Shown here: in pieces, positions 27,147 through 35,007 of the stretch
Numbering within the stretch: the first letter of the stretch is position 1
How the letters are laid out: each line of letters opens with the position of its first letter
From: Sphingobacterium corticibacterium
Lineage (GTDB): Bacteria; Bacteroidota; Bacteroidia; Sphingobacteriales; Sphingobacteriaceae
Direction: 5' to 3'
Length of the DNA: 64,000 nucleotides
Assembly: GCF_004208525.1 (NCBI RefSeq)
Contig: NZ_SGIT01000002.1
Coordinates: 310,001 to 374,000, forward strand
Program-made: the position numbers and the translations under genes
Notes under the pieces: generated by a model
Told to the model about the DNA's origin: nothing
Database searches by the model: none
Seen by the model: only the letters and a program-made list of their open reading frames with translations

Positions 27147-27776
27147 TTAACCGAAAACTGGATTCCGAATATTAAGAAGTCGATTAGGCGAAGTATGCCT
27201 GCCATAAAACGTTTTTAATGACTTAACGTCTATACGTACCGGCACGGTTTCTGAACCTAAATAGATGAGCGGTTCACCAATGATCTCTGATTCAATTCCC
27301 ATTTTCGAAAGAGTGCTTAAAAGTTTGGTGTCACATTCTGCGAAGACTATCGAATCAGAGGCTTCACAAATAGGTGAGATGCCGGATATAATCAACTGCT
27401 TGAATAACTCAATAGAGCCTGCCCCCTTACGTGTTGCAAACCGCCCAATATGCCACACTGTGGATTCCGGAGAAATGTCACAGCGATCAACAACATGTAA
27501 ACCGAACACCTTTTCAATAGGAAGTTGGTTGATTTTGTTCCATTTCAGCGTCCTGATACTTCCGATGATGGTTTTAAAGTGATCTTCTGCTATGAAAAAA
27601 GATGATTGATGGTAATGTATTATTTCTTCTTCATATACCGTGCGGACTAATTCAAAATGGTTTGTCGTAAATGCAGTTTGCAAATGCCTTGTGAAATTCT
27701 GATTCACAACAAACTCTGCGGCGTCAAATAGCCGATCCACAGAGATCTTTTTTATTTCAATTGTACCTGTTGACAT
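27147..27776 (-). CDS. LuxI/FeeM-like GNAT-fold acyltransferase
   Basis: A 209-residue protein from the ATG at 27776 (a TTG at 27788 lies inside the -7 element and is less likely). The order of motifs follows the autoinducer-synthase/N-acyl amino acid synthase branch of the GNAT fold. FFIAEDHFKTIIGSIRTLKW (residues 60-79) matches the strand containing I-x-G-x-x-R-L; VWHIGRFAT (107-115) matches the LuxI W-E-x-S-R-F motif (Trp108, Arg112). A helix LFKQLIISGI follows, then a C-terminal GEPLIYLGSETVPVRIDV resembling the LuxI G-P-P...G...V tail. Product unknown: an acyl-homoserine lactone, an N-acyl amino acid or another acyl conjugate. It is divergent from a PAS-LuxR regulator across a perfect inverted repeat. 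Confidence 0.6.
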   Translation of the reverse strand: MSTGTIEIKKISVDRLFDAAEFVVNQNFTRHLQTAFTTNHFELVRTVYEEEIIHYHQSSFFIAEDHFKTIIGSIRTLKWNKINQLPIEKVFGLHVVDRCDISPESTVWHIGRFATRKGAGSIELFKQLIISGISPICEASDSIVFAECDTKLLSTLSKMGIESEIIGEPLIYLGSETVPVRIDVKSLKTFYGRHTSPNRLLNIRNPVFG

Positions 27777-27785
27777 AACTGATAA

Positions 27786-27833
27786 CAAAGTTAACCTTCG
27801 TTCATACGGATAGTATTACCCAAAAGTGTAGTT
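27786..27833 (-). promoter_or_regulatory. Promoter of the acyltransferase gene with operator half-site
   Basis: On the minus strand, half-site AACTACACTTTTGGGTA (27833-27817) is followed after exactly 23 bp by the -7 element TAACTTTG (27793-27786), then 9 nt to the ATG. There is no TTG -33 box; the operator occupies that zone, as expected of an activator-dependent promoter (inference). Confidence 0.65.
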
Positions 27834-27860
27834 ACGAGAAACTACACTTTTGGGTAATAC
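27813..27860. promoter_or_regulatory. 21-bp perfect inverted repeat, putative LuxR-type operator
   Basis: Perfect 21-bp arms at 27813-27833 and 27840-27860 around a 6-nt spacer ACGAGA, in the intergenic region of the divergent acyltransferase and regulator genes. The core AAAAGTGTAGTT recurs upstream of thiF at 29490-29506. No T run follows either arm, so an operator is more likely than a terminator. Confidence 0.75.
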
Positions 27861-27889
27861 GTTTTTGAAAAACCTATTGCAAACTATTA

Positions 27890-27921
27890 TTTGAACATGA
27901 ACATTGAATTACATAACTTTA
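27890..27921 (+). promoter_or_regulatory. Possible promoter of the PAS-LuxR regulator gene
   Basis: TTTG at 27890-27893 and TAACTTTA at 27914-27921, 20 bp apart, with one deviation from TAnnTTTG. The ATG lies 21 nt downstream, and the inverted repeat lies about 30 bp upstream of the -33 box. Confidence 0.45.
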
Positions 27922-27942
27922 TAGAAAAAGGTTCAAATAACA

Positions 27943-28692
27943 ATGAATAGATTTTTCTTCCCAAAGAATAAAATAGAGAAGTTGTCAGAAATTGATTTAC
28001 GCCAATTGTCGGACTATCAGGAGATTTTACATGCCTTTGCCAGAACGACATATACAAGTGTGTATGTAATCGACTACGAAAAGCAGGCTTTTGAATACAT
28101 GTCGGAGAATCCGTTATTCCTATGTGGGCATTCTGCCGAGGAAGTTAAAGAAATGGGATACGCCTTTTACTTCAAATATGTAACCGAGGAAGATATGGAT
28201 CTTTTAGCCAGGATCAACAGAATTGGGTTTGATTTTTTTGAGGGAATACCTATCGATGAAAGGACTCGTTATACAATTTCATATGATTTCCATATGAAAA
28301 GCGATAACAGAAAAAAGATTCTTGTACATCATAAATTAACACCGGTGTTTTTGACAGGATCCGGAAAGCTCTGGAAGGCAATCTGTGTGGTCTCGCTTTC
28401 GACAGAAAGAGGTTCAGGTAATATAAAAATCACCAAACAGGGAGATAAAGAGATTTTTCTATTTGATCTGATGGAAGACCGGTGGAAAAATGTTGAAACA
28501 ATCAATCTTTCTGATCGGGAACGGGAAATCCTCCAATTATCCATACGTGGCTTTACTATTAACGAAATCGCAGAGGAAACGTTTGTTTCACCCGAGACTA
28601 TTAAATTCCACCGGAAAAAACTGTTTAACAAGCTGAAGGTAACCAACATTTCCGAAGCCATATTTCACGCAGTAAACAACAGGTTGCTTTAG
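27943..28692 (+). CDS. PAS-domain LuxR-type transcriptional regulator
   Basis: A 249-residue regulator. Residues about 30-150 look like a PAS sensor domain (YTSVYVIDYEKQAFEYMSEN, then VTEEDMDLL, KKILVHHKLTPVFL). Residues 188-245 are a LuxR/GerE HTH (LSDREREILQLSIRGFTINE, then IAEETFVSPETIKFHRKKLF). It lacks the acyl-homoserine-lactone binding domain of classical LuxR, so any ligand would be read by the PAS domain (inference). It is divergent from the acyltransferase gene and convergent, with a 4-nt overlap, with thiF. It is the best candidate to bind the AAAAGTGTAGTT operators. Confidence 0.85.
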   Translation: MNRFFFPKNKIEKLSEIDLRQLSDYQEILHAFARTTYTSVYVIDYEKQAFEYMSENPLFLCGHSAEEVKEMGYAFYFKYVTEEDMDLLARINRIGFDFFEGIPIDERTRYTISYDFHMKSDNRKKILVHHKLTPVFLTGSGKLWKAICVVSLSTERGSGNIKITKQGDKEIFLFDLMEDRWKNVETINLSDREREILQLSIRGFTINEIAEETFVSPETIKFHRKKLFNKLKVTNISEAIFHAVNNRLL

Positions 28693-29453
28693 CTTTCCTT
28701 TATCGAACTGAAATAAAAATCCGGGAACTTTTTTATCTGGCCCCCTGTAGAAATATCAAAGAGTATGGATGTGCACATTGATGCTACAAGCCATGAGCCG
28801 ATAGACAATTGAGGAGGTGGGATATCTCCATCTTCGGCAATATAGCTGTTCAGTACTTCGGTCGCCCATTGCTGCGGGTTTCCCCAAAACGCAAGATGGC
28901 TTAGCGCATATTCGACAAACTCTATTTCATTGAATTTCCTGCCGGGTCGGACTATTGCATCAAGCCCAGCGCCATCTGGTGTTATTACAGCGACAAGACC
29001 TCCCCATCCGATATTATACGGATGGAGTACCGGTATATCATTTTCTTGGCAAAGCTTATCAAACAACAGAGGTACAGCAGATGAAAAATCTAACGCATTA
29101 ATTGCTATTTCATGATCTTTAACAAATTGCAGTAGATTTTCTTCCGTAATAAAACAATTATGAATCTTTATTGAGGCTTTACTATTTATTTGCTCAAGGC
29201 GTAGCTTTATCGCTTCAACTTTTGATTGTGAAATATCCTTCTCAATGAAGTTCTGCCTATTTAAATTTGACTCTTCAACGATATCTCCATCAATGATTGT
29301 AAGGTTTTCAAAACCAAGTCTCAGTGCGCATTCAGCAATGACGCTTCCTATTCCACAGCCAGCGATAAGAATTGGAGTTTCCTTAATGACCTCTTGTTGA
29401 CTGTAGTCTAAATAAATACGGTTTCTTACGTACCTTTTATAGGTTGTTTCCAT
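28689..29453 (-). CDS. ThiF/MoeB-like (E1-type) adenylyltransferase
   Basis: A 254-residue protein from the ATG at 29453 (a GTG at 29459 lies in the promoter element). The nucleotide-binding glycine motif is LIAGCGIGSV, followed by IIDGDIVEESNLNRQNF with the Asp and Asn-x-x-Arg-Gln residues of E1/ThiF enzymes. The CxxC zinc pairs of MoeB/ThiF are absent and no obvious E1 catalytic Cys is visible, so it may adenylate a small-molecule or peptide C-terminus without thioester transfer. No ubiquitin-like or JAB partner is present nearby. It shares its promoter motif with the acyltransferase gene, which suggests one pathway. Confidence 0.82.
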   Translation of the reverse strand: METTYKRYVRNRIYLDYSQQEVIKETPILIAGCGIGSVIAECALRLGFENLTIIDGDIVEESNLNRQNFIEKDISQSKVEAIKLRLEQINSKASIKIHNCFITEENLLQFVKDHEIAINALDFSSAVPLLFDKLCQENDIPVLHPYNIGWGGLVAVITPDGAGLDAIVRPGRKFNEIEFVEYALSHLAFWGNPQQWATEVLNSYIAEDGDIPPPQLSIGSWLVASMCTSILFDISTGGQIKKFPDFYFSSIKES

Positions 29454-29458
29454 AACCA

Positions 29459-29506
29459 CAAAGCTAATTAAGAAACCGTGTTTAGCAACTACCTAAAAGT
29501 GTAGTT
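29459..29506 (-). promoter_or_regulatory. thiF promoter with operator half-site
   Basis: On the minus strand: AACTACACTTTTAGGTA (29506-29490), TTG at 29488-29486, then TAGCTTTG (29466-29459), only 5 nt before the ATG. The half-site to -7 spacing is 23 bp, identical to the acyltransferase promoter. The transcript would be leaderless or nearly so. Confidence 0.65.
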
Positions 29507-29605
29507 CGGATTGAAGTAATAGAATAATTAAGGAATTAAAGCGATGCATCTAATATGATTTAACAGTACTGTTCACAGCTTAACATTAATTTTAAAATAT
29601 ACGAA

Positions 29606-29626
29606 TTCTGTCCGAAATAAGTCCGA
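29606..29626 (+). promoter_or_regulatory. Putative integrase arm-binding site, right end
   Basis: Contains TGTCCGAAATAAGTCCGA, matching the left-end block at 16013-16033 with one mismatch and in the same orientation, 31 bp inside the right att repeat. Confidence 0.6.
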
Positions 29627-29633
29627 AAATAGC

Positions 29634-29660
29634 AAAAGCCACTGATTATCAGTGGCTTTT
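29634..29660 (-). terminator. Element-supplied terminator after tRNA-Pro
   Basis: Perfect 13-bp arms (29634-29646 and 29648-29660) around one central base, beginning 2 nt beyond the tRNA 3' end. It ends in TTTT in the minus direction. It replaces the original terminator left at 15849-15870. Confidence 0.7.
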
Positions 29661-29683
29661 GTCGGGGTGGCAGGATTCGAACC
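29657..29683. repeat. Right attachment-site repeat
   Basis: A 27-bp copy identical to 15871-15897, overlapping the last 22 nt of the intact tRNA-Pro gene, so insertion leaves the tRNA functional. Confidence 0.92.
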
Positions 29684-29735
29684 TACGACCTCCACATCCC
29701 AAATGTGGCGCGATACCGGGCTACGCTACACCCCG
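29662..29735 (-). tRNA. tRNA-Pro (TGG)
   Basis: On the minus strand: acceptor CGGGGTG/CACCCCG, anticodon stem CCACA/TGTGG with loop TTTGGGA (anticodon TGG), T arm GTAGG-TTCGAAT-CCTGC and discriminator A, 74 nt, with CCA not encoded. It is the integration target: its 3' end is duplicated at 15871-15897. Confidence 0.96.
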
Positions 29736-30114
29736 AAAGGCATCACCTTTTTTTCTGTGGCACAAATATACGGCATATTTTGTTACTGTCAAGACTTTTT
29801 TAACATTATTTTCTAACCCCCTCATTAATTGCACAATAATATCTTACATAATTTTTATATCCCCAGGAACACTACACTTTATGTTGTCCACGCCAAAACA
29901 CACATCAGCTTTTCCGACGCTAACAAATATCTTCAAAAACATTACACATAATAATTTTAATCATAATAATGATATTTTTTCTTATCTTTGCACCCGCTTA
30001 TCAAAAAGCGTTTATTAGGTTTTTAAAAAAGTATTTTTTTATTCAAAATAAAAGCTGTAATATTGCATTCCGATTTTTACAGGATATAAAATCGTTTAAT
30101 AATTACTCGAAATC
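29736..30114 (+). promoter_or_regulatory. AT-rich leader and promoter of rplS
   Basis: A 379-bp gap between tRNA-Pro and rplS. A clear -7 element TATCTTTG lies at 29983-29990, about 125 nt before the rplS ATG, leaving a long AT-rich leader. I see no other gene in it. Confidence 0.6.
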
Positions 30115-30462
30115 ATGGATTTAGTAAAATTTGTAGAAGAACAAGCGGTAGTGAAAAATGAAATCCCCGCTTTCAAAGCCGGAGATACCATCAGCGTTCA
30201 TTATAAAATTCGCGAGGGAAATAAAGAGCGTATTCAGGTGTACCAAGGTGTAGTTATCCAGTTAAACAGCGAAGGCGCTAACGCTACTTTTACCGTACGT
30301 AAAATCTCTAACGGTGTAGGTGTTGAACGTATTTTCCCTGTAAATTCACCTAACATTCAAAAAATAGAAGTGAATAGTGTTGGTAAAGTCCGTCGCGCTA
30401 AATTATTCTATTTACGTGGCCTTACTGGTAAAGCTGCACGTATCAAAGCAAAACGTGTATAA
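30115..30462 (+). CDS. rplS: 50S ribosomal protein L19
   Basis: A 115-residue protein with the L19 pattern throughout: [51 protein letters not shown] and the basic C-terminus [21 protein letters not shown]19 lies at the 30S-50S interface. Length is typical. It is monocistronic here, with a strong terminator 18 nt after the stop. Confidence 0.98.
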   Translation: MDLVKFVEEQAVVKNEIPAFKAGDTISVHYKIREGNKERIQVYQGVVIQLNSEGANATFTVRKISNGVGVERIFPVNSPNIQKIEVNSVGKVRRAKLFYLRGLTGKAARIKAKRV

Positions 30463-30480
30463 TCACCGCTTCAAAACATA

Positions 30481-30508
30481 AAAAAGCCTCATCGATGTGA
30501 GGCTTTTT
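30481..30508 (+). terminator. Intrinsic terminator of rplS
   Basis: AAAAAGCCTCA (30481-30491) pairs with TGAGGCTTTTT (30498-30508) around a 6-nt loop, then more T. Confidence 0.9.
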
Positions 30509-30544
30509 TTATGCTTTAATTTCGGTTCATATCGAAAAAAAACT

Positions 30545-30552
30545 TATCTTTG
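30545..30552 (+). promoter_or_regulatory. -7 element of pyrG
   Basis: TATCTTTG, 69 nt before the pyrG ATG and just after the rplS terminator. Confidence 0.65.
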
Positions 30553-30620
30553 TATCCCGTACATAAAGCAGATTTAAAGCCATATTTAGGTCTTAAAATA
30601 GCTGAAATTTCATTATTGCT

Positions 30621-32228
30621 ATGAGTAAATATATCTTCGTTACGGGCGGCGTAACTTCGTCGTTAGGAAAAGGCATTATCGCTGCTTCCCTAGCTAAACT
30701 TCTACAGGCTCGGGGGCTTAAAGTCACCATTCAGAAATTCGACCCTTACATTAACATCGATCCGGGAACATTGAATCCTTATGAACATGGCGAATGTTAT
30801 GTAACGGAGGATGGAGCAGAAACTGATCTGGACCTAGGCCATTACGAAAGATTCTTAAATGTTTCCACCTCGCAAGCTAACAATGTCACTACGGGAAGAA
30901 TATATCAACATGTTATTGCCCAAGAACGCGCAGGAGCTTATTTAGGCAAAACGGTTCAAGTCGTGCCACATATTACCGATGAAATCAAACGGAGGATGCA
31001 GCTCTTAGGACAAACTGGAGAATATGATATCGTCATTACTGAGCTAGGTGGCACCGTAGGCGATATAGAATCACTTCCATTTATTGAAGCAGTAAGACAA
31101 TTACGTTGGGAACTTGGCAACAGTGATTCTTTAGTCATACACCTCACACTGGTGCCTTATTTAGCCGCTGCGGGGGAATTAAAAACCAAACCCACCCAAC
31201 ATTCCGTAAAGACACTTTTAGAATACGGTATACAACCCGATATTCTCGTGTGTCGTACAGAGCATAAGCTAACACACGATATTAGAAAAAAACTCGCCCA
31301 GTTTTGTAACGTCAACATCAACGCCGTAGTCGAATCCATCGATGCACCGACCATATACGATGTGCCATTGAATATGCTTAAAGAACAATTGGATAAAACA
31401 GCTTTAGCAAAATTGAAATTATCCAACAAGAACGAACCGGATTTAGAAAATTGGAAAACGTTTCTGGGCAAGCTCAAAAATCCAACCAGTGAAGTATGTA
31501 TAGGCTTAGTTGGAAAATACGTGGAACTTCCCGACGCCTATAAATCAATTATGGAGGCTTTTATTCACGCAGGCGCTATCAACGAGACTAAAGTAAAAGT
31601 AAAGTATATCGCAGCAGAAAGTATAAACGAAGAAAACGTAATCGAAAAATTAAGAGATCTTAACGGTGTTTTAGTTGCCCCAGGTTTCGGTGAACGTGGA
31701 TTAGACGGGAAACTGGTGGCTATTAAATTCGTACGGGAGAATAAGATTCCGTTCTTTGGTATTTGTTTGGGCATGCAATGCTCCGTTATTGAATTCGGGC
31801 GAAATGTACTTGGATTAAAAAAGGCAAACAGCTTTGAGATGGATGAAAAAACACCTGATCCTGTCATTAACTTGATGGAAGAACAAAAATCCATTACCAA
31901 TATGGGAGGTACCATGCGTTTGGGAGCCTACGCCTGCGAGATCAAAAAAGGTACAAAAGCCCATTCGATTTATGGCAAAACCAAAATATCGGAACGCCAC
32001 CGGCATCGTTACGAATTTAACAACGCATATCTAAAACAATATGAAGAAGCGGGTATGATTGCTTCGGGAAAAAATCCAGAAACAGGATTGGTAGAGATTG
32101 TCGAATTAAAAAATCATCCATTCTTTGTTGCAGGCCAATTCCATCCCGAATTGAAATCGACCGTAGCAAATCCTCACCCACTTTTTGTTAGCTTTGTAGC
32201 CGCTGCCATCGCCCATAAAAAAGGTTAA
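30621..32228 (+). CDS. pyrG: CTP synthase
   Basis: A 535-residue enzyme that aminates UTP to CTP using glutamine. The N-terminal synthetase domain starts [20 protein letters not shown] with the phosphate loop, followed by [20 protein letters not shown]. The C-terminal class I glutaminase has the Cys nucleophile in [10 protein letters not shown] and the His-Glu pair in GQFHPELKS. Length is normal. The yidC gene follows by 42 nt and is probably co-transcribed, since no terminator is seen between them. Confidence 0.98.
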   Translation: MSKYIFVTGGVTSSLGKGIIAASLAKLLQARGLKVTIQKFDPYINIDPGTLNPYEHGECYVTEDGAETDLDLGHYERFLNVSTSQANNVTTGRIYQHVIAQERAGAYLGKTVQVVPHITDEIKRRMQLLGQTGEYDIVITELGGTVGDIESLPFIEAVRQLRWELGNSDSLVIHLTLVPYLAAAGELKTKPTQHSVKTLLEYGIQPDILVCRTEHKLTHDIRKKLAQFCNVNINAVVESIDAPTIYDVPLNMLKEQLDKTALAKLKLSNKNEPDLENWKTFLGKLKNPTSEVCIGLVGKYVELPDAYKSIMEAFIHAGAINETKVKVKYIAAESINEENVIEKLRDLNGVLVAPGFGERGLDGKLVAIKFVRENKIPFFGICLGMQCSVIEFGRNVLGLKKANSFEMDEKTPDPVINLMEEQKSITNMGGTMRLGAYACEIKKGTKAHSIYGKTKISERHRHRYEFNNAYLKQYEEAGMIASGKNPETGLVEIVELKNHPFFVAGQFHPELKSTVANPHPLFVSFVAAAIAHKKG

Positions 32229-32270
32229 GGAATAGATGTAATATATCACTAAAAAATTAAAAAATTAAAA

Positions 32271-34091
32271 ATGGATAGAAATACCCTCATTGGATTGGTG
32301 CTGATTTTCGGAATCCTAGCAGGCTCTTTTTATTTAATGAAACCCACGGAGCAAGAGCTTAAACAAGAACAAAGACTCCAAGATTCGTTGAAAAGAGTTA
32401 GAGATGGCCTACCTCCTATTGCAGATACATTAAGCGCTAATTCGCAAACCATCATAGACACTGCCGAAATATCCGATAAACCATTTGGTCGTGCCCGCCT
32501 AGGGGATGAGCAGATTGTCACATTGGAAAACGAATTAATTATCGCCAAAATAAGCTCTAAGGGTGGACAAGTCAGATCTGTTCAGTTAAAGAACGAAACA
32601 AATTATGACGGCAAACCACTTATGATTATTGATGAAGGCCAAAACCAGTTTGGTTTCGTTTTCAAAGCAAACGGCGAGAACATCAATACCAGTGACTTAA
32701 ACTTTACGCCACAAAGTGGGAACATTTCGGTTACAGGTGAATCTACGCAATCAATAGGCTTCAGATTGGATTATAGTGAAACCCAATATTTGGAGTATAC
32801 CTATACTATTAAAGGCGACGATTATAACGTAGGCCTTGAGGTAAAAGCCATAGGCATCCAAAACCTCATGGACATTAAGACCAGCTCCATCGGATTGAAC
32901 TGGGAAACAACCTTGCTAAGAAAAGAACGGAATGCAAAATCCGAACGCGAACGGTCCACGATATTTTATAAAGAACTTGCCGGAAATGTAGACAACCTTT
33001 CCGAAACGAGTGACGACAAAGAGAAAATTGAGGACAAACTAAGCTGGATTGCGTTCAAGCAGCACTTCTTTTCTGCCGCATTAACGTCAAGTCAACCGCT
33101 AAACAACACCGAGCTTAATGTAGCTTTTGACTCAAACGACGGTGTTATAAAACACTACAAAGCATCGGCAGATTTAGACTTCTCTGCTCAAAAAGACAAC
33201 CATTACACCTTCAATTTCTTTTTCGGTCCCAACCAATATAAAATACTAAAAGCACATGGAGATGATTTCGAAAAAATCATCAAGATGGGTTGGGGGCCTA
33301 TGGGCTGGATAAATAAGTTCATCACTGTACCTATTTTTGATGTTCTCGATGGTCTTCATCTGAGTTATGGTATTATTATATTAATACTAACACTTATTTT
33401 GAAAGGCGTATTGTTCCCATTGACCTACAAATCATACCAGTCCATGGCGAAGATGCGTGTATTGAAACCGCAAATCGACGAAATTAAGGAGAAAGTAGGC
33501 GATGACAATCCAATGCTTCTCCAACAGGAGACCATGAAACTATATAAGCAGGCGGGCGTAAATCCGTTAGGAGGATGTCTGCCACTTGTATTGCAGATGC
33601 CTTTCACACTCGCTTTCTTCTTCTTCTTCCCCAACTTATTTGAGTTACGGGGCGAAAGTTTCCTTTGGGTAAAAGATTTGTCTACATATGATGCTCCTAT
33701 TACTTTTGCTCCGATTTTCGGGATTGGACATATCTCTTTTATGTGTGTGCTGATGACGTTAACCACGTTATTAACGACGTGGTATAACAACGCGACATCT
33801 GGAGCAGCGGCTAACAACCAAATGAAATACATTGGATACTTTATGCCATTGATATTCTTCTTTGTATTGAATAGCTTCCCTGCGGGATTAAACTACTATT
33901 ATTTCTTGTCAGCGGTATTAACACTTCTCACGCAGTTTATTATCCGTCAGTTTATAGACGATGATAAAATATTAGCTAAAATTGAGGAGCACAAGAAAAA
34001 TCCGAAAGCGGCAAAAAAATCGTCTTTCCAACAAAAAATGGAAGAAATGATGCGCCAACAACAAGCACAACAGCAAAACAAAAAGAAATAA
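32271..34091 (+). CDS. yidC: Membrane protein insertase YidC
   Basis: A 606-residue inner-membrane insertase. An N-terminal anchor (NTLIGLVLIFGILAGSFYLM) is followed by a large periplasmic beta domain (about residues 60-330). The conserved YidC core holds GWINKFITVPIFDVLDGLHL, LTYKSYQSMAKMRVLKPQI, KQAGVNPLGGCLPLVLQMP and the last two spans before FPAGLNYYYF. The C-terminus is a basic, Gln-rich tail (MMRQQQAQQQNKKK) that could contact ribosomes. It inserts and folds membrane proteins with or without Sec. A shared terminator separates it from the convergent M48 gene. Confidence 0.97.
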   Translation: MDRNTLIGLVLIFGILAGSFYLMKPTEQELKQEQRLQDSLKRVRDGLPPIADTLSANSQTIIDTAEISDKPFGRARLGDEQIVTLENELIIAKISSKGGQVRSVQLKNETNYDGKPLMIIDEGQNQFGFVFKANGENINTSDLNFTPQSGNISVTGESTQSIGFRLDYSETQYLEYTYTIKGDDYNVGLEVKAIGIQNLMDIKTSSIGLNWETTLLRKERNAKSERERSTIFYKELAGNVDNLSETSDDKEKIEDKLSWIAFKQHFFSAALTSSQPLNNTELNVAFDSNDGVIKHYKASADLDFSAQKDNHYTFNFFFGPNQYKILKAHGDDFEKIIKMGWGPMGWINKFITVPIFDVLDGLHLSYGIIILILTLILKGVLFPLTYKSYQSMAKMRVLKPQIDEIKEKVGDDNPMLLQQETMKLYKQAGVNPLGGCLPLVLQMPFTLAFFFFFPNLFELRGESFLWVKDLSTYDAPITFAPIFGIGHISFMCVLMTLTTLLTTWYNNATSGAAANNQMKYIGYFMPLIFFFVLNSFPAGLNYYYFLSAVLTLLTQFIIRQFIDDDKILAKIEEHKKNPKAAKKSSFQQKMEEMMRQQQAQQQNKKK

Positions 34092-34130
34092 AAAAGAAAA
34101 GCCCGAGTAATGTTCGGGCTTTTCTTTTTT
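34091..34130. terminator. Bidirectional terminator between yidC and the M48 gene
   Basis: The stem contains AGAAAAGCCCGA and TCGGGCTTTTCT around a 7-nt loop GTAATGT, with A and T runs on both sides, so it serves both convergent genes. Confidence 0.9.
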
Positions 34131-34917
34131 ATTTAGACGGTTTTTCGAATCCGTCTTTTTCTGCTTTTTTTGCCATTTCCTCTACCCGTTTTTTAGTATC
34201 GGGATGGGAAGAGAAAAGCTTTTTAGTCAATCCTCCTTCCGAAGTATCTCCAGATAACTCCAGTAAGCGCTCGAAAGACATGGACATATACCAAGGGTTC
34301 ACACCATTATCTTTTAAAAATTTATACCCATAGTCATCCGCCGCACTCTCCTGCTTGCGTGAAAAACTCATATTTGCCACCTGTTCGCCGAGTTCGCCTA
34401 ATTGCGAATTTGATAGGGCACCCGCTGTTCCCCCTTGTGAAGACACACCGTCTTTCAGCGCCGAAGTCATCAAGGCATTTTTGAACGCATCCCGCGAATC
34501 CATATTTTTTACATGTCCTATTTCATGTCCGATAACGCCAAGGACCTCTTGATCATCCATCTCCTGCATTAACCCAGCACATACACGTACGCTTCCGTCT
34601 GCACAGGCAAACGCATTCACGTCTCGCACAAGATATACTTTAAAATTTAGGTCAAGACCATCGTAGCTGCTCAAATTCTCCGTGAGCTTTTTCAAGCGTA
34701 CCGCAAACTCATGATCGTCTGGTGCCACGGGATTATTTTCATCCATCCACTGGATATACTCTTTTGTATAGTTGATAACATCCTCATTCGAGAGGGTGAC
34801 AGCCTGTACGGCTTTTGTAGCTGCTCCAATTGATTTCGTGTTAATCTTGATTTGGCCGAAAGCCACCGAAGTGAACAGCATTGCTGACGCGCCTAATAAA
34901 ATTCGTTTGTGAACCAT
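34129..34917 (-). CDS. M48 family zinc metalloprotease, secreted
   Basis: A 262-residue protein with a Sec signal ending SVAFGQ (residue 22). The zinc motif HEIGH lies at residues 131-135 in LGVIGHEIGHVKNMDSRDAF, followed by the third-ligand region QESAADDYGYKFL and the HPDTKKRVEEM motif. These features match periplasmic M48C (BepA/LoiP-like) peptidases involved in outer-membrane protein quality control. No TPR domain is present, so it is the short form. It appears monocistronic. Confidence 0.9.
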   Translation of the reverse strand: MVHKRILLGASAMLFTSVAFGQIKINTKSIGAATKAVQAVTLSNEDVINYTKEYIQWMDENNPVAPDDHEFAVRLKKLTENLSSYDGLDLNFKVYLVRDVNAFACADGSVRVCAGLMQEMDDQEVLGVIGHEIGHVKNMDSRDAFKNALMTSALKDGVSSQGGTAGALSNSQLGELGEQVANMSFSRKQESAADDYGYKFLKDNGVNPWYMSMSFERLLELSGDTSEGGLTKKLFSSHPDTKKRVEEMAKKAEKDGFEKPSK

Positions 34918-35007
34918 AAGTTTGATATTTTAGCCTTGTTTAACCTTATAATACGATTAATATTCCTGCTCCATGTAACAAAAATGAGACCAAAACATAT
35001 ATCTTCC

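Larger units (their letters stand above)
15871..29683. mobile_element. Integrative mobilizable element in tRNA-Pro
   Basis: Bounded by identical 27-bp repeats (15871-15897 and 29657-29683), the right one being the 3' end of an intact tRNA-Pro. The left end carries a tyrosine integrase. Next come an excisionase-like HTH protein, RepA-like ATPase, TOPRIM protein, MobC and relaxase, then cargo. No type IV secretion or coupling-protein genes are visible, so it is best described as mobilizable rather than self-transmissible. The transfer genes look richer in GC than the cargo half, suggesting a mosaic origin. Both ends carry doubled GTCCGA sites that may bind the integrase. Confidence 0.92.

Noticed and set aside
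27813..27860. The 21-bp inverted repeat as a terminator
   Set aside because: It lies between divergent gene starts, has no T run and its half recurs at the thiF promoter.
15871..29683. Self-transmissible conjugative element
   Set aside because: No type IV secretion genes, coupling protein or TraG-like ATPase are visible; only relaxase and MobC. Mobilizable fits better.
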